Assembly (NCBI GenBank): GCA_029547705.1
Contig: JAKPOU010000020.1
Span: 1 to 64,000, forward strand
Length of the DNA stretch: 64,000 nt
Direction: 5' to 3'
Source: Bacteroidota bacterium
GTDB lineage: Bacteria > Bacteroidota > Bacteroidia > Bacteroidales > VadinHA17
Shown: positions 9,348-18,859 of the stretch, piece after piece
Numbering within the stretch: the stretch's first letter is position 1
How the letters are laid out: each line of letters begins with the position of its first letter
Notes under the pieces: generated by a model
Database searches by the model: none
What the model saw: the letters and a program-made list of their open reading frames with translations, nothing else
What the model was told of the DNA's origin: nothing
Program-made: the position numbers and the translations under genes

Positions 9348-10070
9348 ATGGAATACTATCTGAGAAAACTGATTGAAGAGGGTGAGAATCAGTATGTCGA
9401 TTTCAAGTATTGTGTATCCGACTCCAGGAAAATAGCAAGAACATTATCTGCATTCTCAAATACTGACGGCGGGAGATTGCTGATTGGCGTAAGGGATAAC
9501 GGAAGCATAGCAGGAATACAATCGGAAGAGGAAATTTTTATGGTCGACACTGCAGCCCAGATATTCTGCCGCCCGGAAATAAACTACACCATAAAACAAC
9601 ATGCTGTTGGTGTGAAAACAATACTTGAAGTTGAAGTGTCCAAAGGAACCAAAAGACCTTACCAGGCACAGGACGAAAACGGGAAATGGCTGACATACTT
9701 CAGGCACAACGACCAAAACCTTCTGGCCAACCGGGTCCTGCTCCAGGTATGGCGCAAGGAGGGAAAGAAAACTGGGGTAATGGTAAAATTCAGCAAGGCC
9801 GAAAATATACTGATGGATTACCTGGCCGAAAACGGATCAATCAGCATTTCAAAATTCAAAAAGATTGCAAAAATATCATCCTGCAGGGCTGAATCCATTC
9901 TTGCAAACCTTCTCCTTTTCAAAGTCCTTGTAATGAAGGCTTCAGAAAGAGGATTCAGCTATGAAATCAATCCCGAAGACCCCATGAAACTGCTGAACGA
10001 AAAAACATATCCTGCAACTCACAGCATATTTATTTCCTTTCAGGAACATGCATCATCCTCGACTCGATAA
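9348..10070 (+). CDS. AlbA_2 (Schlafen-like) domain ATP-binding/DNA-binding protein
   Basis: YVDFKYCVSDSRKIARTLSAFSNTDGGRLLIGVRDNGSIAGI typical of AlbA_2; C-terminal winged-helix-like segment. Confidence 0.82.
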   Translation: MEYYLRKLIEEGENQYVDFKYCVSDSRKIARTLSAFSNTDGGRLLIGVRDNGSIAGIQSEEEIFMVDTAAQIFCRPEINYTIKQHAVGVKTILEVEVSKGTKRPYQAQDENGKWLTYFRHNDQNLLANRVLLQVWRKEGKKTGVMVKFSKAENILMDYLAENGSISISKFKKIAKISSCRAESILANLLLFKVLVMKASERGFSYEINPEDPMKLLNEKTYPATHSIFISFQEHASSSTR

Positions 10071-11013
10071 AAGCTGCCACCTCATCAGCCGGCATTTTCT
10101 GAACAACATATGAATGAGGGCCTTCAGCATCATTCTCCCAGACATTTGAACCATCACTGTTCACAATAATCCTTCCCCTCACCGTGTCAAAGAATCCTCC
10201 GGTACCGTACACGGCAATCAGAACAGCGGTATGATCCCAGCTCATCCTGCCATATTTGTCTCCGGCAGACAGGGGAATGCTGATGCGGTACACATCCCTG
10301 ACCGGATTGTCTTTAATCCCCGCGGCAATAAGTTTCAATCCGGTTAAAATCCTTGATCCAATTTCAAAACCGGTGAATATGATTTCTCCCGGCCAGTTGT
10401 CCAGAGCATGCTTTGAAGCCACGGAATCGGTATAGACATTGAATTCCCTGCCTTCCGGAAAAGATCCGGCCATCGATACAAGCCTCTTTACCTTCCTCTC
10501 AACCAGTTCACGTCCGTTCAGCGGACTGTAAACATCAGGCTGCGACATCAAAAGATTGCTCAGATTTGTAAGAAAGCCTACGGTTACAATGGTAACACTC
10601 CTGTCCGGACGGTCACTCAGTATCCTGCGGTAAACCTCCACGGCATCGGGAACCTCTTCAGTCGATCTGATCCGGTGAGGATACACTGATACAATGGAGT
10701 CGGCCCAGTGCTGTCCCGAACCCATGGATATTCCCCCGGTCTTCGGTGCTCCGACCGGAAGATCCGGGCGGTTGAAGTAGGTATTTATTACATCAATCGA
10801 CGGGGCTACAAGTTCATGCCTGTTCGAAGATAGGGTGGCAAGGATTTCCGCTTTCCCGCTGTCAGCCATTGCATGAAGAACGGCCATGGCACCGGCATCA
10901 TCATAATCAGGTCCCAGGTCAGTGTCGAAAATTATCGCCGGAATCCTTTCTGCTTCACGGCATGAGAATATTATAAAAAGAGAAAAAAGAACAAGGTAGA
11001 GTACTGGTTTCAT
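10030..11013 (-). CDS. Nucleoside hydrolase-family lipoprotein
   Basis: IIFDTDLGPDYDDAGAMAVL is the IUNH DxDxxxDD metal site; N-terminal lipobox FSCRE. Confidence 0.85.
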   Translation of the reverse strand: MKPVLYLVLFSLFIIFSCREAERIPAIIFDTDLGPDYDDAGAMAVLHAMADSGKAEILATLSSNRHELVAPSIDVINTYFNRPDLPVGAPKTGGISMGSGQHWADSIVSVYPHRIRSTEEVPDAVEVYRRILSDRPDRSVTIVTVGFLTNLSNLLMSQPDVYSPLNGRELVERKVKRLVSMAGSFPEGREFNVYTDSVASKHALDNWPGEIIFTGFEIGSRILTGLKLIAAGIKDNPVRDVYRISIPLSAGDKYGRMSWDHTAVLIAVYGTGGFFDTVRGRIIVNSDGSNVWENDAEGPHSYVVQKMPADEVAAFIESRMMHVPERK

Positions 11014-11370
11014 TGTTTATCCCGGTTTTTCAAATATATGAATGATTATTTGTCTTCTTATCAGGTTTTAATCCGTAAATCCATTTCTGTTTCAGGCTGT
11101 TGTGCAACAAGAAACATATCTGTTTTCCTGTCACCGGATTGCATATTCGCTTTATTTCAGCCGGCCGGCCATACACAGCCATTACTTTTTTTAAAAATAG
11201 GTAAAATACAGGTTTTTTAACAACGCGCTACTGAAAATAATTGCCAGTCCTTGCAAATAATGATTCCCAAATCATTTCATAACGCGGTTCCGGTTGGGTT
11301 GGATTAAGGTCAGATGGCTGCTGTTGGTTGAAACGCCTGCAGACTACGGATCCCTTCCCTGATTTAACAA

Positions 11371-11396
11371 AACAAAACGCCCGCCGGAAGGCGGGC
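11371..11396 (-). terminator. Rho-independent terminator downstream of tRNA-Ser
   Basis: Minus strand GCCCGCC-TTCC-GGCGGGC followed by GTTTTGTTTTG. Confidence 0.75.
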
Positions 11397-11413
11397 TGGT
11401 ATTCAGGCATTCT

Positions 11414-11501
<88 letters not shown>

Positions 11502-11513
11502 AACATGTAAAGG

Positions 11514-11741
11514 ACAGCAATCTCCTGTCTGCTGCGCTGCGACAAAAATAGGAAATAGGGTATTAAGTGCAAAATATTTTCAGCCTTATTTGTGACCTTT
11601 CAGCTTATCGATTAAAAGCCTGAAATTCTCATTGGTATCCTCACCGTTGCTCCCGGGTTTATATACCGTTCCCTGCAAGGTTTCAGCAATATTTCCTCCA
11701 TGTCGTTCCTGAAGAGAAATACCAGGAAACCGAGCCCCCAC
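11514..11741. repeat. Left copy of a partial duplication (ATPase 3' end plus downstream flank)
   Basis: Shared flank ...GGGTATTAAGTGCAAAATATTTTCAGCCTTATTTGTGACCTTTCAGCTTATCGATTAAAAGCCTGAAATTCTCATTGGT with 14180-14617. Confidence 0.85.
11582..11741 (-). pseudogene. Decayed partial copy of the 3' end of the OLD-like ATPase gene at 14250-16529
   Basis: About 60 bp at 11582-11643 nearly identical to 14255-14308, then about 98 bp matching 14520-14617, with about 210 bp deleted between. A 1-nt deletion (aatatttcctcc vs aatatcttcctcc) breaks the frame. Short ORF 11612-11812 retains WGLGFLVFLFRNDMEE (intact copy: WGLDFLVLLFRNDMEED). Confidence 0.88.
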
Positions 11742-11988
11742 AGGCAGATATTTTTCCGTTTGTTATGCCATTTTTTTTTATCTTGGTACTCATACAGGAT
11801 AGTGTTGTGCACCTAACCGGTGATGTGTTGCTAAACAGTATTATAATCTCTAACATATACATACCTGAACCAATACACAACCTGTCTTTTGTTTTTTATC
11901 ATAAATCGCTCACTTAAATTAACAGTTAAACGTGAAGTTAAATCCCTGTATTTAAAAATTACCTTTTCAGACCGGACTCATTGTTAAA

Positions 11989-14055
11989 ATGGAACATAAG
12001 ATGAAAAATACTTTCGAAGTAAAGAATCCTGACTGGAAATTAAGTCCCTTTACAGGAATGACAAAAAAACACTACATAGAATGCGCAAAATATTTATTGG
12101 AAAGGGCATTTAAGCATGTCCGGTCTATTGAAACCCCCATTTCCTTTCCGAAAATTCCCGGTAAAACATATCCACAACCGGATGCTCCCGACTGGCGTTA
12201 CCGTTCGGCCGATTTTGAAGCCCTCGAAAGGACTTTCACACTAGCGGGACCGCTTATCCATGTTGATCCCGATACAAAAATTAATAATATCAATTTAAGG
12301 GATTACTATTGCCGGCATATTTATAACGCGCTCACCCCGGGGCATCCGAATTCATTGCCTTTACCTGAAAACCTGCCCGATTCCACTTATCAGTTCACAT
12401 GTGAGTTTGGAGGTTTGTTCAAAACCCTGCTGCTCATGCCTGAAACCCTTTGGCCTCATTTTACCCGGGAACAAAGAGACGAGATAGCGGTAACCATGTC
12501 AAAATGGGCACATCACAGAACTACCCAGAACAACTGGAGAATTTTTAACATTGTTACGCTTTCTTTCCTCAAAAAATATGGTTACGAAATTGACGAGGAG
12601 CTGCTGAAAAGCCATCTTTTATGGGTGGCCTCCTACCACTCGGGTAACGGGTGGTACCTTGAACAAACTTACAATTATTATACAATAAGCCTGTTTATCG
12701 TTTACGGAACAATATGGAACAGGGCGTTTGGCGATGAGTATTATCCCGAAATAGCAGAAACCATTGAAAAATCTGCTTACGAATTAATGAAAACATACAC
12801 TGATTTTTTTGCCAGAGATGGCTATGTGAATATGTGGGCTAGGAGTATATGTTACAGGACATGGATTTCGGGAGGATTCCCTGTTTCCTTTATGCTAAAA
12901 GGTATATCGCCCCTGGATCCGGGTTGGGCCAGAAGACTTTGTTCGGGATCTTTACTCCAGTTCGTAACACGTGAGGAGTTTTATGAAAACGATATTCCAA
13001 GTCTTGGTTTTTATGGGCACAGGGAATATGTCCTGCAAAACTATAGTTGTGCCGGAAGTCCGTTCATCATGTTTTTGCCGTTCATCTGCCTTGCGTTGCC
13101 GGATGATTCGCCATTCTGGACAGCCAAAGAAAATGAAGGTATCTGGGAAATGCTCGGAAACAATTCGAAAACGACAGTTCTTGAAAATCCCGGACTGGTT
13201 CTTGTAAATCATGGCAAAACCGGAACTTCCGAAATAATTCCGGGAAAAGTTTATTATGACGACCATAATTATTCAAAGCTTGTGTATAACACTCATTTTC
13301 CCTGGGAAGATCATAATCCCGGAGGCGGAACATCAATGGAATATAGCTTCCGCAGTCTTGACCCGCGTGATGTGAGAGGCGATGACATTAACTTTTATCT
13401 TACCGGGCATACCCTGCAAAACGATCCTGAAAAAAATGCAGGCTTTACGACATCTCAAAGTATGCTGTATAATGGTGTCCGGAAAAATGTATTGTACAGG
13501 CAGGCAATTATGAGAAAACCGCCCAATAATGGCGTGGGATATATCATAGACCTCGCGGAAATTATTATCCCCGGGGGAATTATTAGGATAGACCGTTCCC
13601 GTTTGGCTTTTGAGTATGAATTAACCCTCGGGCATTATGGCCTGCCGCATATTAAGGGGAATAAAGCAGAAATTCATCAATTCGAAGAGGGTACAAAAAA
13701 AGTTATAACTGCTGCCATTCCCGGCAGAAGACTTGCATTGATCACCTATGGCGGATGGGATAAAGTTGCGGCAACTATACACACGGGACGGAATGCTGAA
13801 GCCGACGAAAGTACCGTTCTGTATGCATACAAAAAAAGAATGGCAAAGAATCCCGCCATTGAACTGATGATCACGGTATTACTCCATAAGACGGATGATA
13901 ACGAATGGACAGAAGAAGAATTATCGCCCGTGAAAAAGATAGAGATCATGGATATTACCCCTTCTTATTCGGTGTTGGGAGCGAACATCACCCTTTCTGA
14001 CAACAAGGAATATGAGATAGATTTTAAAGATATAGATGGATACAGAACCTGTTAA
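11989..14055 (+). CDS. DUF2264 domain-containing protein (heparinase/hydrolase-like)
   Basis: 688 aa; N-terminal region (YRSADFEALERTFTLAGPLI...) and overall layout recall DUF2264 proteins. Confidence 0.75.
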   Translation: MEHKMKNTFEVKNPDWKLSPFTGMTKKHYIECAKYLLERAFKHVRSIETPISFPKIPGKTYPQPDAPDWRYRSADFEALERTFTLAGPLIHVDPDTKINNINLRDYYCRHIYNALTPGHPNSLPLPENLPDSTYQFTCEFGGLFKTLLLMPETLWPHFTREQRDEIAVTMSKWAHHRTTQNNWRIFNIVTLSFLKKYGYEIDEELLKSHLLWVASYHSGNGWYLEQTYNYYTISLFIVYGTIWNRAFGDEYYPEIAETIEKSAYELMKTYTDFFARDGYVNMWARSICYRTWISGGFPVSFMLKGISPLDPGWARRLCSGSLLQFVTREEFYENDIPSLGFYGHREYVLQNYSCAGSPFIMFLPFICLALPDDSPFWTAKENEGIWEMLGNNSKTTVLENPGLVLVNHGKTGTSEIIPGKVYYDDHNYSKLVYNTHFPWEDHNPGGGTSMEYSFRSLDPRDVRGDDINFYLTGHTLQNDPEKNAGFTTSQSMLYNGVRKNVLYRQAIMRKPPNNGVGYIIDLAEIIIPGGIIRIDRSRLAFEYELTLGHYGLPHIKGNKAEIHQFEEGTKKVITAAIPGRRLALITYGGWDKVAATIHTGRNAEADESTVLYAYKKRMAKNPAIELMITVLLHKTDDNEWTEEELSPVKKIEIMDITPSYSVLGANITLSDNKEYEIDFKDIDGYRTC

Positions 14056-14179
14056 GGTCTGCCGGACCCTTATTTACCGGGCAACATTGGCGGAAATCTC
14101 CTTCCCTTTGTAATACTGCCTGAAACAAGTCGTCCTCCGTTGTTGCGAACGGAATAAGGCCCGGTCTCCCGTCTCCTGG

Positions 14180-14617
14180 CAGCAATCCCTTATCTGCCCC
14201 GCTGCGAAAACCCAGGAAACAGGGTATTAAGTGCAAAATATTTTCAGCCTTATTTGTGACCTTTCAGCTTATCGATTAAAAGCCTGAAATTCTCATTGGT
14301 CTCCTCGTCAAAATCCGACAGCCGGATATCACCATCCATAACCTCTGAAAGGAATCTTGAAAAAACGAAGTTGCGTGGCATTTCCTTTTCCCGTATATAA
14401 TCGGAATTGGACACCGTGATACCTTCCCTGGTCTTCAGAATATGATTTTTAAAATCAAGTGTAGATAACAGATCCTCAGAATTATGAAAATTTTCCGGCA
14501 TCATGATAATGGTTTCCTTTCCGTTGCTCCCGGGTTTATATACCGTTTCCTGCAAGGTTTCAACAATATCTTCCTCCATGTCGTTCCTGAAGAGAAGTAC
14601 CAGGAAATCGAGCCCCC
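14180..14617. repeat. Right (intact) copy of the partial duplication
   Basis: Pairs with 11514-11741; see pseudogene entry. Confidence 0.85.
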
Positions 14618-16529
14618 ACCCCATCAATATATTGCACAGCAGGGGAATTGACGAAACACCGGTGGAAGGAATCACGCTTATCCTGTTCTTGAAGCCCGTA
14701 AGATGGAGAATGGCGTTGATGAGATAAAACGTTCCGTTGTCATTCACAATGAGATTGAACTTGCCGGGCGCAGCGCCTTCCACGGGAAGGGGATTCCCGA
14801 GAATGCTCTGAAGAGGACTGAGGGTATCGGGAGTGGCCGAGGAAAGCTGAAGAGGATCCAGAATCCTGGTGGAGCTCCGCATGCTGTCAATATCATCCCG
14901 CTGGATGGCAAGGACCCGGTGCAGCTTGTTAATCTCAACCAGATGGGGTGAATGCGTTGTATAAACAACCTGTATCCTTTCCCTGATATCCTCGAAAACC
15001 TTCAGAACATCCTCCTGCGCCCGTGCATGAAGACTAACTCCCGGTTCATCAACCAGGAGAACCATTTCCCGGTTAATATTTGCAGATGCCTTCAGCTCCA
15101 GATAGAATGAAAGGAACCACCGCACTCCCCTGCTCCGCTGCTTGGGATAAAGCCTTTCGCCTTCATCCTTGATCCAGAACTCAAGATAGGGCTTGCCCGA
15201 TTTCCGGCCTGCAGTCGCATCATAATGATCCAGCTCAAACTGAATGTGGATCTTATTGTTGCGGCCTATCGACTGCTGCCAGAAATCCTGGAAATCCGTT
15301 GTAAGCGTCTGATTTATATTCTCAATCTTTTGCTTCAGTATCCTGCTCGACCGCTGCTGGAAAAATGAATAATCCAGCCTGGCTATCGTAAGGAAATTCC
15401 TTGCAGCCTTGTATCCTTCAACCTGTTCATTTCCTGAAATAATATCATGCAGATCAATACGGTTCGGAAGAAGACTGCTGAAATCCTCGAAAAATTCAAA
15501 TACGGGACAGTGGGCAAAATATTTCCTGCCCAGCATCTCACTGTTAAACTGCGATTTGTATGACTGGATTATCTCACCAACCTTTTCCTCTGCTTCCGCC
15601 TCACTGTAACCGTTGAGAAGATATCCGGAAAAGGCAATATGCCTGTCCAGTTCCGACTTTATCATATCACGGTCCTCACGGGTCTTGCGATAGTCCTGCA
15701 GAACACTCTTCCATGCAATATCCTCATCATCAAAAGGCTTCATAAGAAGGGTGAGTTTCTGATGCCTTTCCTCAAGCTTCAGAAAGAGCTCACTCATATG
15801 CTTTTCATACATGGAATACCTGTCGAGGATCTCCTTCCATTTTTCCCCGGCCTGCTTCATCCCCTTCCTGCTTTCCAGCTCGCTTGTGATCCTGGCCTTT
15901 TTGTCACGAAGATCATCCAGCTCGGAATACAGTTCGGGATTAACCCCGGCAGCCGCTCTCTCATTCCCGTTTTTCCGCGACAGGAATGAAAAAGGCTTTT
16001 TCGCGGAATCCCTCGACGGCAGCTGGGAACTCAGCAGGGATTCCTGCCTGCTGATATTCTCCAGAGTGGCTTCCAGCACATCAATATTGTCCATCTCTTC
16101 TTCAAGCCTCAGGGTCACGTCGCCAAGGTAAATCTTCCAGGCATCCTCAAGAGAATCAAGATACTGGCTGACCGCACCACTGACCTTAATCACAGAGGAC
16201 AGATCAGCTTCCCATGTTCTGGTCAGCTCCAGACTGTCAAGCCCGGCAAGGAGCTCTCTCAGCTCGGGACCGGGATTATCAGTTATATTCAGAAGCCAGC
16301 CTTCCGGAATCCTGAAGCGGCAGTGGACCTCCGGGAGGGAAAGATCGCTCCGGAGAACATCCTCGGAAATGACTCCGGTATAAAAGACTTTCAGCGCCTC
16401 GAGAATAGAGGTCTTCCCCGATTCGTTCTGACCAATAAGACAGGTTATGTTGTCAGGAGAAAGTGATTGCCAGCCGGTATCGGTTATCGACCGGAAATTC
16501 CTGATCCTGAAAGCTATCAGCTTCATCAT
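14250..16529 (-). CDS. OLD-like AAA (AAA_15) ATPase with divergent C-terminal TOPRIM-like region
   Basis: Walker A GQNESGKTS, Walker B VLLVDEPGVSLH, YTTHSPHLVE; C-terminal ISVIPSTGVSSIPLLCNILMGWGLDFLVLLFRND. Confidence 0.85.
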   Translation of the reverse strand: MMKLIAFRIRNFRSITDTGWQSLSPDNITCLIGQNESGKTSILEALKVFYTGVISEDVLRSDLSLPEVHCRFRIPEGWLLNITDNPGPELRELLAGLDSLELTRTWEADLSSVIKVSGAVSQYLDSLEDAWKIYLGDVTLRLEEEMDNIDVLEATLENISRQESLLSSQLPSRDSAKKPFSFLSRKNGNERAAAGVNPELYSELDDLRDKKARITSELESRKGMKQAGEKWKEILDRYSMYEKHMSELFLKLEERHQKLTLLMKPFDDEDIAWKSVLQDYRKTREDRDMIKSELDRHIAFSGYLLNGYSEAEAEEKVGEIIQSYKSQFNSEMLGRKYFAHCPVFEFFEDFSSLLPNRIDLHDIISGNEQVEGYKAARNFLTIARLDYSFFQQRSSRILKQKIENINQTLTTDFQDFWQQSIGRNNKIHIQFELDHYDATAGRKSGKPYLEFWIKDEGERLYPKQRSRGVRWFLSFYLELKASANINREMVLLVDEPGVSLHARAQEDVLKVFEDIRERIQVVYTTHSPHLVEINKLHRVLAIQRDDIDSMRSSTRILDPLQLSSATPDTLSPLQSILGNPLPVEGAAPGKFNLIVNDNGTFYLINAILHLTGFKNRISVIPSTGVSSIPLLCNILMGWGLDFLVLLFRNDMEEDIVETLQETVYKPGSNGKETIIMMPENFHNSEDLLSTLDFKNHILKTREGITVSNSDYIREKEMPRNFVFSRFLSEVMDGDIRLSDFDEETNENFRLLIDKLKGHK

Positions 16530-16540
16530 AATCCGCTTAA

Positions 16541-17356
16541 TTATATTCTGAATCCGAAAACCAGCACGTCATCAATCTGCGGGGTATTTCCCTTCCAGTC
16601 ATAAAAAGTATCCTCCAGAACCTCCCTCTGACGGCTCATGGGAAAACCTGACACACCTGCAATAACCTTTTTCAACTGATTATGCTTGAACTTCTTGTCG
16701 GTAAGCTCACCGAACTGATCCGAAAATCCGTCTGTATAGAGGTAAAATGTATCCCCGGGCCGGGTATCCATGATCACATTCGTGAAAGGATGCTCATGAA
16801 CGGGTGCCAGACCAATAGACATTTTGTCGGGCTTGAACTCCGAGACTTCCCCGTCCCTTATTCTTAAAAGCGGCCTGTTAGCCCCTGAATACTGAAGTTT
16901 TTGCGACTCGGTGTCAAATACACAAAGCCCGATGTCAATACTGTCCTTGGCTTCAGATTTCTCACCCGTCTGATGAAGAGCCTTCATCACTTTTTCCCTC
17001 ATGAAATTCAGAACCCTGTTGGCCCTTGGCTCACACCTTGCCTGCAGAATCTCATTCAGAAAACTTATGCCCATAATGCTTAAAAGAGCCCCCGGAACAC
17101 CGTGTCCGGTGCAGTCACCCGCTGCAACACAGATATAATGCCTGTAGCGGAGTGCATAATAAAAATCTCCGCTTACAATGTCACGCGGAAGAAAAAACAC
17201 AAAATGATCTCTGAACAGCGAGGCAAGATGCTCATCATCAGGCATCAGGGCCTGCTGGATAATACCGGCATACCTGAGACTTGCCAAATGTTCATCAATA
17301 CTCTGATTGTACATCAGAGATATGATCTCATTAGTAAATTGAGTTTCAGACGACAT
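16541..17356 (-). CDS. SpoIIE-family (PPM/RsbU-like) serine phosphatase
   Basis: DIVSGDFYYA, AAGDCTGHGVPGALLSIMG, YLYTDGFSDQFG, IDDVLVFGFRI motifs. Confidence 0.9.
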   Translation of the reverse strand: MSSETQFTNEIISLMYNQSIDEHLASLRYAGIIQQALMPDDEHLASLFRDHFVFFLPRDIVSGDFYYALRYRHYICVAAGDCTGHGVPGALLSIMGISFLNEILQARCEPRANRVLNFMREKVMKALHQTGEKSEAKDSIDIGLCVFDTESQKLQYSGANRPLLRIRDGEVSEFKPDKMSIGLAPVHEHPFTNVIMDTRPGDTFYLYTDGFSDQFGELTDKKFKHNQLKKVIAGVSGFPMSRQREVLEDTFYDWKGNTPQIDDVLVFGFRI

Positions 17357-17410
17357 TTACTTTCACCTATCAGATAGACAAATATACAATATTTTTGGTT
17401 CTATTGTTAT

Positions 17411-18826
17411 CTATGTTTCATTCTTAAGTTTCAGAAGAGCTACATTTTCAACATGATGTGTCTGCGGAAACATATCAACAGGCTGAATTTTCACCACTTC
17501 ATACCTTTCCGACAGCATGGAAATATCCCTGGCCTGGGTTGCCGGATTACAGCTGATATAGACAATCCTGGCAGGTCCGGCCTCCATCACTGATCTGACA
17601 ACATTCGCATGCATTCCCGCTCTCGGAGGATCAGTAATGATCACATCGGGATGTCCGTGATCCCTGAAAAAACTGTCACAGAGAACATCTTTCAGATCCC
17701 CCGCTACAAACTCCGTGTTTTTCAAATTGTTGATATCTGAGTTGATCCGTGCATCATGCACCGCTTCTTCAATATATTCTATTCCGGTCACCCTGGCTGC
17801 CTGTGAAGCCAGGTAAGCCGCTATCGTTCCTGTCCCGCAATAAAGGTCATATACCGTTTCCCTGCCCGTCAGACCGGCAAAATCACGTGCAATGCCATAA
17901 AGCTTTTCTGCCTGCCTGCTGTTGGTCTGGAAAAAGGACCTGGGGCCTATGCGGAATTTCAGTCCGCCAGTCTCTTCGGTAAGATGATCGTTACCCCGGT
18001 AAAGAACCGGCTCCTGGTCAGCAAGGGAATCATTCTTTTTCCTGTTTATGATATACCACAGGGAAGTTATCCGGGGAAATTCTTCAGCAAGGAAATCCAG
18101 AAGCCCTTCAATCCTTTCCTGCTCGTCAAGGAAGAAAACCACAATCACCATTGCATCCCCGCTGCCCGTGGTACGGATCACAAGATTACGGAGAAAGCCG
18201 CTCTGCTGACGCAGATTGAAAAATGAAAGACCTTTCCTGTGAGCATACCTCCTTACCGCATTCCTGATTGAATCCGATGGCTCCGGCTGAAGATGGCATT
18301 CCTTTATATCAAGAACTTTATCAAAAAATCCCGGAACATGAAAACCCAGGGCATCCTTCCCTGAAAAATCTGTTTCAGAATCCAGCTCCTCCTTCGTAAA
18401 CCATCTCCTGTCAGAAAAAGTAAATTCCAGCTTGTTCCGGTAGTAGTAAATCTCATCAGAAGCAACAATCGGCAAAATTTCACCCGGGTGAATCTTTCCT
18501 ATTCTTGTCAGATTGTCTGTCACTTGTTTCTCCTTATATTTCAGCTGCAGACTGTATGGAAGATGCTGCCACTTGCATCCCCCGCACACGCCAAAATGCC
18601 TGCAAACCGGTTTTATCCTGTCGGGAGAGTATTCGTGAAACCTGATGACCCTGCCCTCAAGATAATTCTTTCTTTTCTTCGTTACCCTGATATCAACAAC
18701 ATCGCCCGGGACAAGCATAGGTACAAAAACTACCTGACCCCCGGCCCTGGCAATGGCATTCCCTTCCGCACCAATATCCGTGATCAGAATCCTGTTTAGC
18801 ATGGGGAATCCGTGATTCATGCTCAT
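17411..18826 (-). CDS. rlmD: 23S rRNA (uracil-C5)-methyltransferase RlmD/RumA family
   Basis: TRAM N-terminus, CxxxxxCGGCKWQH cluster, FFQTNSRQAEKLY, ITDPPRAGM, YISCNPATQARD. Confidence 0.92.
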   Translation of the reverse strand: MSMNHGFPMLNRILITDIGAEGNAIARAGGQVVFVPMLVPGDVVDIRVTKKRKNYLEGRVIRFHEYSPDRIKPVCRHFGVCGGCKWQHLPYSLQLKYKEKQVTDNLTRIGKIHPGEILPIVASDEIYYYRNKLEFTFSDRRWFTKEELDSETDFSGKDALGFHVPGFFDKVLDIKECHLQPEPSDSIRNAVRRYAHRKGLSFFNLRQQSGFLRNLVIRTTGSGDAMVIVVFFLDEQERIEGLLDFLAEEFPRITSLWYIINRKKNDSLADQEPVLYRGNDHLTEETGGLKFRIGPRSFFQTNSRQAEKLYGIARDFAGLTGRETVYDLYCGTGTIAAYLASQAARVTGIEYIEEAVHDARINSDINNLKNTEFVAGDLKDVLCDSFFRDHGHPDVIITDPPRAGMHANVVRSVMEAGPARIVYISCNPATQARDISMLSERYEVVKIQPVDMFPQTHHVENVALLKLKNET

Positions 18827-18859
18827 TATACGTGGCTTTGAACAGAAAGTTACGCCGGA

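Noticed and set aside
14024-14236. 70-aa minus ORF between the DUF2264 and ATPase genes
   Set aside because: Overlaps the DUF2264 3' end and the duplicated flank; no recognisable domain.
14250-17356. Gabija-type or other OLD-nuclease defence system
   Set aside because: No UvrD-like helicase or reverse transcriptase partner; partner is a SpoIIE phosphatase and the TOPRIM region looks degenerate.
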